Shown here piece by piece: positions 8,696 through 17,772 of a DNA stretch of 64,000 bases (within the stretch, counting starts at the first letter, position 1; the number at the start of each line of letters is the position of its first letter). This stretch comes from Fimbriimonadaceae bacterium (GTDB lineage: Bacteria > Armatimonadota > Fimbriimonadia > Fimbriimonadales > Fimbriimonadaceae). Position numbers and translations under genes: made by a program. The stretch spans positions 62,001-126,000 of the forward strand of contig JAHBTB010000001.1 of assembly GCA_019638795.1 (NCBI GenBank), in the 5' to 3' direction. The notes under the pieces are model-generated. The model worked only from the letters and a program-made list of their open reading frames with translations. It had not been told where the DNA came from and made no database searches.

Positions 8696-10077
8696 GTCCC
8701 TAGCCACTCCTTGGCTATCTTTCTGAACGCTTCGCCGCGCTCGCGGAAGTCGGCAAACGGTTCGGCGCTCGCGCACCCCGGCGAGAGGACGATGACCTCG
8801 CCCGCGGCCGCGCCGGCGACCGCCGCCTGGAACGCTTCTCTCAGACTATTATACGCGGGCCACCCACCCCCGAGCATCGCGTTCAGGTGGTCGGCCCTCG
8901 GCCCGAACAAATACACCTGGTCGTCGGTGTTTTCCAGGAACCGGGCGACCGGCGCAAAATCGAGGTTCTTGGTCTTGCCGCCCATGATGACGTGCTGCCG
9001 GGCTTTGAGCGCCATGCAACTGGCGACGACGGCGGCCGGGTTCGTGCACATCGAGTTGTTGATGACGGTGACTCCGTTGCGTCGCCCGACCAATTCCATG
9101 CGGTTGCTGAGCCCGGGAAAAGTCGTCAGGCCCGAAACCGCCGCGAGCGTCGGCTTGACGACCGCCCGCGCCATCTCCCAGGCCACCATCGCGTTGGCCA
9201 GGTTGTGCTCGCCGACAATCAGAAGCTCGTCGAGCCCAAAGGACTCTTCGTTGATCCACAGCTTATCGGTCGTGCGCTTGACCGAGGCGTTTTCCCCGAC
9301 ACCGTGGCCGCGTGGCGAGACAAGGACCAGCTTTGCCCCGTGCGACATGGGCTTGCGTAACCGGCTGACCGGGACCGACCGCTCGTCCACGTTCGCCACG
9401 ATGGTGTCGCCGGTGCCCATGTTTTCAAACAGCCGCATCTTCGTCTCAAAGTAGTCGTCGAAGCTGGGGTGCCGGTCCATGTGGTCGGCCGTGACGTTGG
9501 TGCACGCGGCGACCCGGGGCCGGAGCGTCTTGACGAACTCCAGTTGGAAGCTGCTGACCTCGGCGACGAGGAAAGCGTCCTCGTCCGCGCGCATCGCCGC
9601 GCGGGTCAGGGGCTCCTCGGGGAACCCGCTCCCGCTGATGTTGCCGCACAAGATGGCCTCACGCCCCGAGGCGCGGAGGATCGTGTAGAGCATCGCGACC
9701 GTCGTGCTCTTTCCGTTTGTCCCGGTGACCGCCAAGATTGGAGCCCGGGCGACGCGCCCCGCGAACTCGACCTCGCTGATGACCTCTCGGCCCGCCATGT
9801 CCTGCACGCACGGATGCTCCCGCTGGAACCCCGGGGAGACGACAAGCAGGTCATAGTCGGCGGCGTCAAGGCGTCCGTTCCAACCGGTGACGACCTCGAT
9901 CTCTTGGGCCTGGAGCTTTTCGGTGACGTCGAGAAGGGCCGGCAGGTCGCCCGGCCGCTGTTCGAAGACGGTCGCCCGGGCACCCAGTTGGCCACACGCT
10001 TCGGCCACCGCGACACCACTCACTCCCATACCCGCGACGGCGACCCGGGCCCCCAGAAACCGGTCGCGGCCCGTCAC
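8692..10077 (-). CDS. murD: UDP-MurNAc-L-Ala--D-Glu ligase MurD
   Basis: Cytoplasmic Mur ligase adding D-glutamate to UDP-MurNAc-L-Ala. From the GTG at 10077 the product is 461 aa. Seen motifs: N-terminal UDP-binding VAVAGMGVSGVAVAEA, the ATP loop VTGTNGKSTTVAM, NVTADHMDRH, the mid-domain FPGLSNRMELV, and the C-terminal VYLFGPRADHL and VIVLSPGCASAEPFADFRER, which are typical of MurD. The GTG start gives a 4-bp GTGA overlap with mraY, matching the junction style of the cluster. An upstream ATG would add 13 Arg-rich residues inside mraY and is less likely. Confidence 0.95.
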   Translation of the reverse strand: MTGRDRFLGARVAVAGMGVSGVAVAEACGQLGARATVFEQRPGDLPALLDVTEKLQAQEIEVVTGWNGRLDAADYDLLVVSPGFQREHPCVQDMAGREVISEVEFAGRVARAPILAVTGTNGKSTTVAMLYTILRASGREAILCGNISGSGFPEEPLTRAAMRADEDAFLVAEVSSFQLEFVKTLRPRVAACTNVTADHMDRHPSFDDYFETKMRLFENMGTGDTIVANVDERSVPVSRLRKPMSHGAKLVLVSPRGHGVGENASVKRTTDKLWINEESFGLDELLIVGEHNLANAMVAWEMARAVVKPTLAAVSGLTTFPGLSNRMELVGRRNGVTVINNSMCTNPAAVVASCMALKARQHVIMGGKTKNLDFAPVARFLENTDDQVYLFGPRADHLNAMLGGGWPAYNSLREAFQAAVAGAAAGEVIVLSPGCASAEPFADFRERGEAFRKIAKEWLGT

Positions 10078-10991
10078 TTGGGCACGCCTCCGATAGCGAC
10101 TGCGCCTGCCGAGCACAGGATCTGGGCGACGTGGAACAGCCGCACGATCCTTGGCTCGTCCCAGCCCTTCTCCTGGAACCCGTGGTGGACCGGCGTTTTG
10201 AAGGGCAGCAACCGACGCTTGAACACCTTGACGCCGCCGATCTGGACGACCACGGGCACGATCATCGCGAACATCATGCCCGCGAGCACGGCCACCTTCG
10301 GCACAAATGTGGCGGGGTCAGGGACGGCCAAACTAAACGTCGCCAACCCGAAGTAGGCGCCGATGGGCAATGAACCCACGTCACCCATGAACACCTTGGC
10401 CGGCGGAGCGTTCCAGACCATGAAGGGCAGCACGGCGCCGAAAAGGGCGGTGAGGACCGGATCAAGGTGTCCGACCGACAGGGCCTGGACCCCCACGACC
10501 GTCCACATCGCGATGCCGCCCGAGAGATTGTCCAGTCCGTCGGAAAAGTTGAACGCGTTGGCGTAAAAGAGCACCCACACCACCATGCCCGCCACCAGGG
10601 CGATGTTCGTCGACCCTAGCGTCAACGTGGCGGGAAGGGCCGCCACCACCTGCATCGCCAGCTTGGGCCCCCAACTCAGGCCCCGAGACCCGGTTTTGAG
10701 GCGGGGCACCAGGAAGTCGTCAATGTAACCGATCAGGGCGAACAGGACGATCGTGGCGAGCGCGGGCCAAAGCTTGGCCGTCGGCACCGCGACGCTCCCC
10801 GCGACCCAACCGACCAAGATGATGATCCCTCCCATCGTCGGGGTGCCTTGCTTGTGGGCGTGCTCCTGAATATGCTTGCTGACGTTTTGGCGGCTCTTGG
10901 CGGCGACCAACGCCTTCATGACGAAAGGAGACGCCACCGCCGCGACGACGAAAGCGACAAAAAACGGCACCAGGTCGGCTGGTCGGATCAC
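10074..10991 (-). CDS. mraY: Phospho-MurNAc-pentapeptide transferase MraY
   Basis: Polytopic enzyme that moves phospho-MurNAc-pentapeptide onto undecaprenyl phosphate to give lipid I. The 305-aa protein carries the family signatures HKQGTPTMGGIIIL, NAFNFSDGLDNLSGG with the catalytic aspartate region, VFMGDVGSLPIGAYFG, and PVHHGFQEKGWDEPRI near the end. It is a little shorter than the E. coli enzyme (about 360 aa), as is common in non-proteobacterial lineages. It starts with GTG at 10991 and overlaps murF by 4 bp (GTGA). Confidence 0.96.
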   Translation of the reverse strand: MIRPADLVPFFVAFVVAAVASPFVMKALVAAKSRQNVSKHIQEHAHKQGTPTMGGIIILVGWVAGSVAVPTAKLWPALATIVLFALIGYIDDFLVPRLKTGSRGLSWGPKLAMQVVAALPATLTLGSTNIALVAGMVVWVLFYANAFNFSDGLDNLSGGIAMWTVVGVQALSVGHLDPVLTALFGAVLPFMVWNAPPAKVFMGDVGSLPIGAYFGLATFSLAVPDPATFVPKVAVLAGMMFAMIVPVVVQIGGVKVFKRRLLPFKTPVHHGFQEKGWDEPRIVRLFHVAQILCSAGAVAIGGVPK

Positions 10992-12340
10992 GCCGTCCCC
11001 TCCAGCGCCCTTTCTAGCCCGAGGGCGCGGCTGCCTTTCAACAAGACCACGTCTCCAGGACGGGCCGAGGCGAGAAAGCGGCGCACGTGGTCAAGGTCCA
11101 GCGTTTCGTCGGCGTCGATCTTGTCGGGGCTGAACCCGACCTTCGTCGCTTCGTCTCCGATGAAGCAGGTCGCGCCACCGGTGAGGAGGACACGCTCGAA
11201 CGGCAACGTTGCCAGCACCGCGCCGACCTGGCGGTGGCCGGTTTCGGTCTGGCCGCCCAACTCTTTCATCTCTCCCAACACGGCAAGGCGGCGGCCTTCG
11301 ACCGGGGTGTCCGCGAGAGACCGCATCGCCGCCACCGTCGAGTCAGGCGAAGCGTTGTAGGTGTCTACCAAGAACCTGACCCCGTCGCGTTCAACAACCT
11401 GCATCCGCATTGGCATCGGCTCGACAGAGGCCGCTGCAGATGCCGCCTCTTGCACGGGGACCCCACAGGTGTGGGCGGCGAGGATGGCGGCGGCGACGTT
11501 GTTGGCCTGGTGCCTCCCGACCATCGGCAGTTCGACCTGCCACTCTTGCCCGTCCAGACGCCCCATCACGTGGCACCCTTCGAGACCGACGGCACGATAG
11601 CCCACGACCCGGCACTCCGCGTCCGGGCTTGTGCCGAACGTCCGGACCGGACCTGGGGCACGCGACGCCAGTTCGGGGAAGAAGTCGTCGTCCATCGGCA
11701 AAACGCTGGCTTTGATCCCGGTAAGGTGGCCAAGCATCTCCGCCTTGGCCCGCGCGATCCCGGCCCGGCTCCCCACCATCTCGACATGGGCCGTGCCCAC
11801 CATGGTCACGAGACCCACCGTCGGCTGGGCGACCGACGCCAAATGGTCGATCTGGCCAAAGCCGCGCATGCCCATTTCGACCACCACCGAGCGAGTCTCG
11901 GGGGTCAGGTTTGCCCAGAGGAGGGGCGAGGTGAACTCCGTGTTGCGGTTGCCTTCGTTCTTCAGCACCGGCCCAAGCGGAGCAAGCGCGGCGGCGACGA
12001 GCTCCTTGGTCGTGGACTTGCCGTTGCTGCCGGTGATCCCGACCACCGGTCCGGTGAACTCGGAACGGAAGGAGCGGCCAAACCGGGCCAGCGCCTGGAC
12101 CAGGTCCTCGACCAAGACATGCGGGCCGGGGACGGGGCGCTCGACGACCACGGCGACCGCCCCCGCCATAAGGGCGCGGGAGACAAAGTCGTGGCCGTCC
12201 ACGTTGGCACCCTTGATCGCGAGGAAGACGACCCCCGGCGCGGCCTCGCGGGAGTCGGTGGCAAAGCCCTTGACTAGCTGACCAGGCTCCTCGACGTGGG
12301 CTTCCCCGCCGAGCCGACGGGCCAGGTCTCCAATCGTCAT
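10988..12340 (-). CDS. murF: UDP-MurNAc-tripeptide--D-Ala-D-Ala ligase MurF
   Basis: Adds the D-Ala-D-Ala dipeptide made by the Ddl half of the neighbouring fusion. It is 450 aa from the ATG at 12340, with an N-terminal domain (ATDSREAAPGVVFLAIKG), ATP loop VVGITGSNGKSTTKELV, FTSPLLWANL, MGMRGFGQIDHLA, then NNVAAAILAA and DTYNASPDSTVAAMRSL in the ligase C-domain. The open frame extends far upstream of 12340, but that part is an alternate-frame reading of murE. The 4-bp ATGA overlap with murE fixes the start. Confidence 0.95.
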   Translation of the reverse strand: MTIGDLARRLGGEAHVEEPGQLVKGFATDSREAAPGVVFLAIKGANVDGHDFVSRALMAGAVAVVVERPVPGPHVLVEDLVQALARFGRSFRSEFTGPVVGITGSNGKSTTKELVAAALAPLGPVLKNEGNRNTEFTSPLLWANLTPETRSVVVEMGMRGFGQIDHLASVAQPTVGLVTMVGTAHVEMVGSRAGIARAKAEMLGHLTGIKASVLPMDDDFFPELASRAPGPVRTFGTSPDAECRVVGYRAVGLEGCHVMGRLDGQEWQVELPMVGRHQANNVAAAILAAHTCGVPVQEAASAAASVEPMPMRMQVVERDGVRFLVDTYNASPDSTVAAMRSLADTPVEGRRLAVLGEMKELGGQTETGHRQVGAVLATLPFERVLLTGGATCFIGDEATKVGFSPDKIDADETLDLDHVRRFLASARPGDVVLLKGSRALGLERALEGTA

Positions 12341-13842
12341 GGCCGGGCCTCCAGCGCTGCACGGGCCAGAAGCCGGTCGTCCATGGGGTGCTTGGTCCGG
12401 CCGATGATCTGGTAGTCCTCGTGGCCCTTCCCTGCGATCACGACGAGGTCGCCTGGTCGCGCCATCGCGATCGCCGCGGTGATCGCCTCGGGCCGGTCGA
12501 TGATCTGCACACTTTCCGCGCCGGGCCGCAAACCCGAAGCGACTTCGGCCAAGATCGCCGCGGGGTCCTCGGTCCTTGGGTTGTCGCTCGTGACGACGCT
12601 CACGTCCGAGTTCGCGCTGACAACCGCCGCCATCTTCGGCCGCTTGGTGCGGTCCCGGTCGCCCCCGCAACCGAAGACGGTGATGATCCGGGCGGGCCCC
12701 AGCTTCCGCGACGACTTCAGGAGCTGCTCCAAGGCGTCGGGGGTGTGTGCATAGTCGACGATGACGCCGATACCCTTGTCGTTGGTGACCGCCTCGAACC
12801 GACCGGGGACGGGGCTCACCTGGGCGAGGGCGTCCAAAGACTCGGGCAACTGGTTCCCGAGGGCCAGCAGGGCGGCAAGGGCCGAAGTCGCGTTCTCGAC
12901 GTTGAAGAGTCCGCCGAACCGCAGGCGCGCGGTGTGCGACCGCCCTTCGTAGGCGGCCTTGAGGGTGATCCCGTCGACCGCGACGTCGGGGGCGGTGACG
13001 ACGAGGTCGGACTCCTCTGTGCCGTAGCCCAAGACCCGGCACGGAACCTCACCGGCCCATGCGGCGGCGACCGGGTCGGCCAGGTTCAACGCGGCGACGA
13101 ACGGCTTTTCTGACGCGGCGGCGTATTCGGTGAAGAGGAGCTTCTTCGCGTCCGCGTACGCGGCCATCGAGCCATGGAAGTCGAGGTGGTCTTGCGTCAG
13201 GTTGGTGAAGACGCCGACGTCAAAGCGCGTCCCCGCCAAGCGCCGCTCAAATAGGGCGTGGCTCGACGCCTCCATGACGAGGTCGTCGCAACCGTTCTCG
13301 ACCGCCAAGCCATACAGGCCCCACAGATCGGCCGGGAACGGTGTCGTGTTCTCCAGGGGGACATGGCCGGCCGGGTCTTCGTAGCCCAGCGTCCCCAGGT
13401 AGGCCGTCCTCCGCCCAAGCGTCGACAAGGCGTGACGCACCATCCACGCGGTCGTCGTCTTTCCGTTCGTCCCCGTCACGCCGACCACCCGCAACCCGGC
13501 GGTCAAGTCGCCGGCCACGTGCCGGCACGCCCGGGCGACGGCCGTGAAGAACCGCTGGGGGCGGGGGTCGACAAGCAGAGCCGACAGACCGGCGTCCGAG
13601 GCGGCGACGAGGCCGGCGGCAGAATGGACGACCGCCGCCTCCACTCCTTCCTTGGCGACCATGTCGAGGAAGACATGGGTGTCGCGGCTCCGCGACGGCA
13701 TACAGACAAAGAGGTCGCCCGGCCGCACCTGCCGCGAGTCCGCCACGACCCGTTCGAGCGGGCGGCGCGGGCCGGGGCCGGCGCATTCGTCCGGGCGCAC
13801 ACCGAGTGCGGTCAAGAGGCCGGGCCACTGGCCAGAAATCAC
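12337..13842 (-). CDS. murE: UDP-MurNAc-L-Ala-D-Glu--2,6-diaminopimelate ligase MurE
   Basis: Adds the third residue of the stem peptide. The 501-aa protein has ADSRQVRPGDLFVCMPS, the ATP loop GVTGTNGKTTTAWM, MEASSHAL, NLTQDHLDFHG, and near the C-terminus GCGGDRDRTKRP followed by TSDNPRTEDP. The DNPR tetrapeptide is the motif linked to meso-diaminopimelate specificity in the MurE family, so the peptidoglycan is probably the mDAP type. The start is a GTG at 13842 forming a GTGA overlap with ftsI. Confidence 0.95.
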   Translation of the reverse strand: MISGQWPGLLTALGVRPDECAGPGPRRPLERVVADSRQVRPGDLFVCMPSRSRDTHVFLDMVAKEGVEAAVVHSAAGLVAASDAGLSALLVDPRPQRFFTAVARACRHVAGDLTAGLRVVGVTGTNGKTTTAWMVRHALSTLGRRTAYLGTLGYEDPAGHVPLENTTPFPADLWGLYGLAVENGCDDLVMEASSHALFERRLAGTRFDVGVFTNLTQDHLDFHGSMAAYADAKKLLFTEYAAASEKPFVAALNLADPVAAAWAGEVPCRVLGYGTEESDLVVTAPDVAVDGITLKAAYEGRSHTARLRFGGLFNVENATSALAALLALGNQLPESLDALAQVSPVPGRFEAVTNDKGIGVIVDYAHTPDALEQLLKSSRKLGPARIITVFGCGGDRDRTKRPKMAAVVSANSDVSVVTSDNPRTEDPAAILAEVASGLRPGAESVQIIDRPEAITAAIAMARPGDLVVIAGKGHEDYQIIGRTKHPMDDRLLARAALEARP

Positions 13843-15782
13843 GGCCGAATCGTACCGCTGGCCGGTGACTTCCTTAGGCGGGAAGGCGACTTGGTGGCGG
13901 CAGGCGAGGTCGGCTTCTTGGTGGGCTTGACGATCTTCGTCGCCTTCGCCGGCTTGCCGGTGGTCGGCGCCTTCGTCGGTTTCTTCAACCGGGTCGCAGC
14001 CGGAGGTGCGCCCACCTTTGCCGGTTTGTCGGCCCGGGCCGAGACCGGAGGGGCGGCCACCGGGTCGATCGTCGTCGCCTTGGTCACCGGCACCCTCGGG
14101 GCCGGGGCAAGGGCAAACCGCTTCACGACAGCCTTGGCGATCTCATGGAACACCGGCCCCGCGACTTCGGCGCCGTAGTACCCGCCCTTCTGGGGGTCGT
14201 CGACCATCACGAGGATGACGGCCCGGGTGTCGTCGGCGGGGACGAACCCGACAAAGCTGCTGACATGGCCGGCCGGGCCGTGGGGGCCGACCTTTTGGGC
14301 TGTGCCCGTCTTGCCCGCGAGGGGATAGCCGTCCACCCGCAGGCCGAACCCTGTTCCGTAACCCATCTCGACGACCGACCGCATGTAGCTCCGGACAAGG
14401 TCGCTGGTCGCGGCGGAAAACACCCGCTCGCCCTGACCGGCGGGGGCCTCCTTGCCGCCGACCGACTTGACGAGTCGCAACGGCATCCGCAGGCCATGGT
14501 TCGCCAACGTGGCGTAGGCTCCCGCCAGGGCCGCCGGGGTGGCGGTCAGGGCCTGGCCAAACCCAAAATTGGCGAGTTGCATCTTGTAGCCGGCGTCCTT
14601 CGTGTTGTAGCGCCCGCGCACCTCGCCGGGCAGTTCGAGCCCTGGCCGCTCGAAGAGGCCAAGCCTCTTCATCATGTCGATCATCTTTTCCCGGCCCACC
14701 GCCTGCGCCCAGGCGACGGCGGAGACGTTGCAACTCTTGGCGATGGCTTTGTCCAAGTCGACCGGGCCGTGGGCACGGTTCCCGTGGTGTAGGTCGCACT
14801 TGACGAAATGTCCCTTGGTGATCTCGACTTGGCCCGGACAGACCGACTGCCAGTCGGGGGCCACTGCCTTCGTGTCGAGGGCCTCGGCCAGCGTCAAAAC
14901 TTTGAACGTCGAACCGGGCTCAAGGACGACCATGGACCCGGCCTCGATGTCGGTGCCCGGTCGGATCGAGCCCTGGGGGTCGTAGGACGGCCAACTGGCC
15001 ATCGCCAAGACGTCGCCGGTGCGGGGGTCCACCACCACCGCGCTACCCCGCGTCGCGGCATGCTTCTCGACAGCGTCCCGCAAGGTCGCCGCCGCCACCG
15101 ACTGCAACCGGGAGTCGATCGTCAGGACGACGTCGGCGCCGTCGGACGCCTCCGTGCCCTTGACATTGTCATTGGGCATGAAGAGGCCGGTCCGGTCGAC
15201 CATGCCCTCCAGTTCACCCGGCGTCCCGGCCAACTTTTTGTCCAAGGAGCTCTCAAAGCCGGTGACCCCGGTGGTTCCACGGACGATGCCGACGATGTTG
15301 CTCGCCGCGTCGCCCATCGGATACTGGCGGTTGAGAACGGGGACGAGCGAGACCCCGTCGGCCCGCCACCGGCGGCGGACGTCGCGCACCGCCGACGCCT
15401 GGGCGCCGGTCAACGGCTCCTGAAAAATCTTGTACTTGCCGGTGGCCTTGCCGTCGAACTCGCTGGCGGGCAGCCCGGTCGCCGCCGCCATCTCCACCGC
15501 AAACCCGGGAGACCGCGGTGATTTGGCAAAGGAGACCCCTAGCTCGAACGAGTCGACGCTTTGGGCCAACACCTTGCCGTCGGATGTGGCGATGCTCCCC
15601 CGCCGGGCGGGAATCTCCTTGGTGACGAACTGCCGGTGGTTGGCCTTGGCAAGGGCCTCGACCCTTGCCCGGTTGAACAGCTGGGGCATGGCCTGGGTGA
15701 GGGCCGCCGCAGCGAACGCCCCGCAGACCAGGACCAGCGGGCCCTGGACGGCCGCCTGCTCAGTCGGTTTGGCGCGCCTCAT
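13839..15782 (-). CDS. ftsI: Septal penicillin-binding protein (FtsI/PBP3-like transpeptidase)
   Basis: Bitopic class B PBP that cross-links septal peptidoglycan with FtsW. The 647-aa protein has an N-terminal membrane anchor at about 14-32, a PBP dimer domain (KEIPARRGSIATSDGKVLA), then the transpeptidase with all three active-site motifs: STFK at 291-294, SCN at 350-352 and KTGT at 491-494. After the catalytic domain it carries a tail of about 85 residues made mostly of Lys, Pro, Ala and Thr. Such a tail is not standard in FtsI and may bind wall polymers. It overlaps the ftsL-like gene by 23 bp. Confidence 0.95.
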   Translation of the reverse strand: MRRAKPTEQAAVQGPLVLVCGAFAAAALTQAMPQLFNRARVEALAKANHRQFVTKEIPARRGSIATSDGKVLAQSVDSFELGVSFAKSPRSPGFAVEMAAATGLPASEFDGKATGKYKIFQEPLTGAQASAVRDVRRRWRADGVSLVPVLNRQYPMGDAASNIVGIVRGTTGVTGFESSLDKKLAGTPGELEGMVDRTGLFMPNDNVKGTEASDGADVVLTIDSRLQSVAAATLRDAVEKHAATRGSAVVVDPRTGDVLAMASWPSYDPQGSIRPGTDIEAGSMVVLEPGSTFKVLTLAEALDTKAVAPDWQSVCPGQVEITKGHFVKCDLHHGNRAHGPVDLDKAIAKSCNVSAVAWAQAVGREKMIDMMKRLGLFERPGLELPGEVRGRYNTKDAGYKMQLANFGFGQALTATPAALAGAYATLANHGLRMPLRLVKSVGGKEAPAGQGERVFSAATSDLVRSYMRSVVEMGYGTGFGLRVDGYPLAGKTGTAQKVGPHGPAGHVSSFVGFVPADDTRAVILVMVDDPQKGGYYGAEVAGPVFHEIAKAVVKRFALAPAPRVPVTKATTIDPVAAPPVSARADKPAKVGAPPAATRLKKPTKAPTTGKPAKATKIVKPTKKPTSPAATKSPSRLRKSPASGTIRP

Positions 15783-16275
15783 CGAGCACTCCCGCGACGG
15801 CGTCTTCGGGCGCCTCTTCAGCCTGAGTGACCGCCCCCAGGTGCCGGGGGACGTAACCCTGTTCGTGCGCCCAGGACTGGAACGAGGCCGCCGTGGTCAA
15901 GCGGTCATAGGCAAGTTTGAGGCGGGTGACGTCGGCACGGGCGGCCCGGGCCCGAATCGTCGATGTCGCGTAAGACCGGCGCTCCAACTCGCCATAGCCC
16001 TTGCCGAAGAGGGCCGAGCCCCCGTAGACGGCAAGTCCAGCCAAACAAGCGACGACCGACCACTTGAACATCAGAGACAAGGCGCCCGTGGCCGGCGTGG
16101 CCTGGGCACGTGGCCGAGGCCGTGGGGTCGCCACCGGCGCGACGGTAGACCGACGGCCCACGCGGGGCGCGTCAACGGCAGACGCACTGACCGAGGCCGA
16201 AGCCGTGCTCCGGCGTCCGGGCCGAGAGTAAACGTCCCGCGGGTCGCGGGAACCAATGAATGGGGCGGCGCTCAT
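15760..16275 (-). CDS. ftsL: FtsL-like bitopic division protein
   Basis: A 171-aa protein in the ftsL position between rsmH and ftsI. It has a long Ser/Ala/Arg/Pro-rich cytoplasmic N-terminus of about 68 residues, one transmembrane segment (about 70-86, WSVVACLAGLAVYGG), then a short periplasmic region with helical, coiled-coil character (ELERRSYATSTIRARAARADVTRLKLAYDRL). Primary sequence identity to FtsL is never strong. The assignment rests on topology and on its place in the cluster. The N-terminal extension is longer than in most FtsL proteins. Confidence 0.7.
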   Translation of the reverse strand: MSAAPFIGSRDPRDVYSRPGRRSTASASVSASAVDAPRVGRRSTVAPVATPRPRPRAQATPATGALSLMFKWSVVACLAGLAVYGGSALFGKGYGELERRSYATSTIRARAARADVTRLKLAYDRLTTAASFQSWAHEQGYVPRHLGAVTQAEEAPEDAVAGVLDEARQTD

Positions 16276-16278
16276 GTT

Positions 16279-17190
16279 CTAATGGATCCTTCGGACCGCC
16301 CTCAACTTGGCGGACCGGCTCTTGGGGTTGCGGGCGACTTCCTCATGGGTCGGCGCCAGGGGCTTCTTGTAGAGGTCTTGGAACTCTTCGGTCTCGACCA
16401 ACCGCCGGACGGCATGCTTGGCGGCCCGGTCTTCCCCGCTGTGGTAGCTGAGCACGACCATCACGCCGTGCTTGGCCAACTCCATCCCTGCGGCGAAGAG
16501 GGCGTCCTCAAGACCCTCGAGCTCCTTGTTGACGAAAATCCTCACGGCCTGGAACGTGCGCGTGGCCGGGTGGATGCGCTTGTCTCGCTTGGCCGCCGGG
16601 ATCGCGGCCAGCACGCAGTCGACGAGGTCCTGGGTGGTGCGGAGCGGCTGCTTTTTCCGGCGGTCGACGATCACCTGGGCGATGCGGCGGGCCCATCGCT
16701 CGTCACCAAGGTCGAAGAGCACGTCTTCAATCTCGGCGGGCGACATCCGGTTGAGGGCCGCGCTGGCGGGCTCACCCCGGCCACGGTCCATGCGCATGTC
16801 GAGAGGCCCCTCCGACCTGAACGTGATGCCACGCGACACGTCCTCGATCTGGGCGTTGTTCAGGCCCAAGTCAAGCAGGATGCCGTCCACGCCACGCGGC
16901 CGGCCCGCCTCGGCCAGGGCCGCGCCGACAACCTGCGGCAACGTCCGATAGTCTCCATGGTGGAGGCTCAGCCGTCCTTCTTGTCCATCTAAGCGTTCCT
17001 TCGCCATCTTCAGCATCTCCTGGTCCCAATCCATGCCGACCAGCATCCCGTCCTTACCGACTCTCTCCAGCAGGCGCAGGGCATGCCCCGCCAAGCCGAG
17101 TGTCCCGTCCACCACGACGGCCCCCGGCCGGGGATCCATGACCCGCAAAACTTCTTCGACCATGACCGGCTCGTGCCACGGGGCCGCCAA
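16279..17190 (-). CDS. rsmH: 16S rRNA (cytosine-1402-N4)-methyltransferase RsmH
   Basis: SAM-dependent methyltransferase acting on C1402 of 16S rRNA (MraW family), 303 aa. Characteristic segments are HEPVMVEEVL at the N-terminus, VVDGTLGLAGHA in the SAM site, GMDWDQEML, GILLDLGLNNAQIED, FRSEGPLDMRMDRGRG, and the C-terminal VVLSYHSGEDRAAKH. The start appears to be TTG at 17190, two bases after the mraZ stop codon, because the conserved HEPVM segment lies only five residues in. It is co-transcribed with mraZ, the usual first two genes of a dcw operon. Confidence 0.95.
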   Translation of the reverse strand: MAAPWHEPVMVEEVLRVMDPRPGAVVVDGTLGLAGHALRLLERVGKDGMLVGMDWDQEMLKMAKERLDGQEGRLSLHHGDYRTLPQVVGAALAEAGRPRGVDGILLDLGLNNAQIEDVSRGITFRSEGPLDMRMDRGRGEPASAALNRMSPAEIEDVLFDLGDERWARRIAQVIVDRRKKQPLRTTQDLVDCVLAAIPAAKRDKRIHPATRTFQAVRIFVNKELEGLEDALFAAGMELAKHGVMVVLSYHSGEDRAAKHAVRRLVETEEFQDLYKKPLAPTHEEVARNPKSRSAKLRAVRRIH

Positions 17191-17192
17191 GC

Positions 17193-17675
17193 CTAGCTCT
17201 TCCTCCGCATCGCGTTGTAGCAGGCGAGCACCTGGTCACGAGTCTCGCGGTTGTAGCCTTCCCGGTCGCTCTTGTACGTCTCGTACTCTTCCTTGTCCCA
17301 GATCAGGTAGCGGTCACCCACACCGATGACCACGACGCGGCTCTTGATGTTCGCCATCGTGCGCAGATGCTTGGGGATGACCACCCGCCCCTGCTTGTCG
17401 CAGTTCATCATGTCTTCGGCCGGGCCGAGGAACAACATGGCGTAATCGACCCGGTACGGGTCGCCCACCGGCACCTCACTGAGCTCTTGGACTTTGGCCT
17501 GCCACGATTCCTCGGGGTAGGCGGCCAAGCATCCGTACTCGCTGGTGGTCATGACAAAGTTGGGCCCCAACCGGTCGCGCTGCTTCTTTGAGATCGCGAC
17601 ACGACCCTTCTCGTCGACCGCCGATTCCTCTTCGCCGATCAACTTCATCAGGTCGATGCCGTTTCTGCTTTCCAT
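17193..17675 (-). CDS. mraZ: Transcriptional regulator MraZ
   Basis: DNA-binding protein with two AbrB-like SpoVT motifs that controls its own dcw operon. The 160-aa product shows the two conserved DxxGR cores: DEKGRVAIS near residue 21 and CDKQGRVVIPKHLR near residue 92. The family usually begins about 10 residues before the first core, so the true start may be the internal ATG at 17648 and not 17675. No convincing Shine-Dalgarno distinguishes them. It opens the cluster, and candidate binding repeats lie about 100-145 bp upstream. Confidence 0.93.
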   Translation of the reverse strand: MESRNGIDLMKLIGEEESAVDEKGRVAISKKQRDRLGPNFVMTTSEYGCLAAYPEESWQAKVQELSEVPVGDPYRVDYAMLFLGPAEDMMNCDKQGRVVIPKHLRTMANIKSRVVVIGVGDRYLIWDKEEYETYKSDREGYNRETRDQVLACYNAMRRKS

Positions 17676-17772
17676 CAGCCAGCGATTCCTGAGAAGGGAG
17701 AAGACCGGCTGCCGTCCCTGGCGGCCGGTCTTCTGTTAACTCGCCCGGACACCCCGCCCGGAGCAGATCGCG

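Noticed and set aside
10988-13042. Very long reading frame through murF and on into murE
   Set aside because: The part upstream of 12340 is an alternate-frame reading of murE with Arg/Pro-rich composition. The murF start at 12340 matches the family and the 4-bp overlap.
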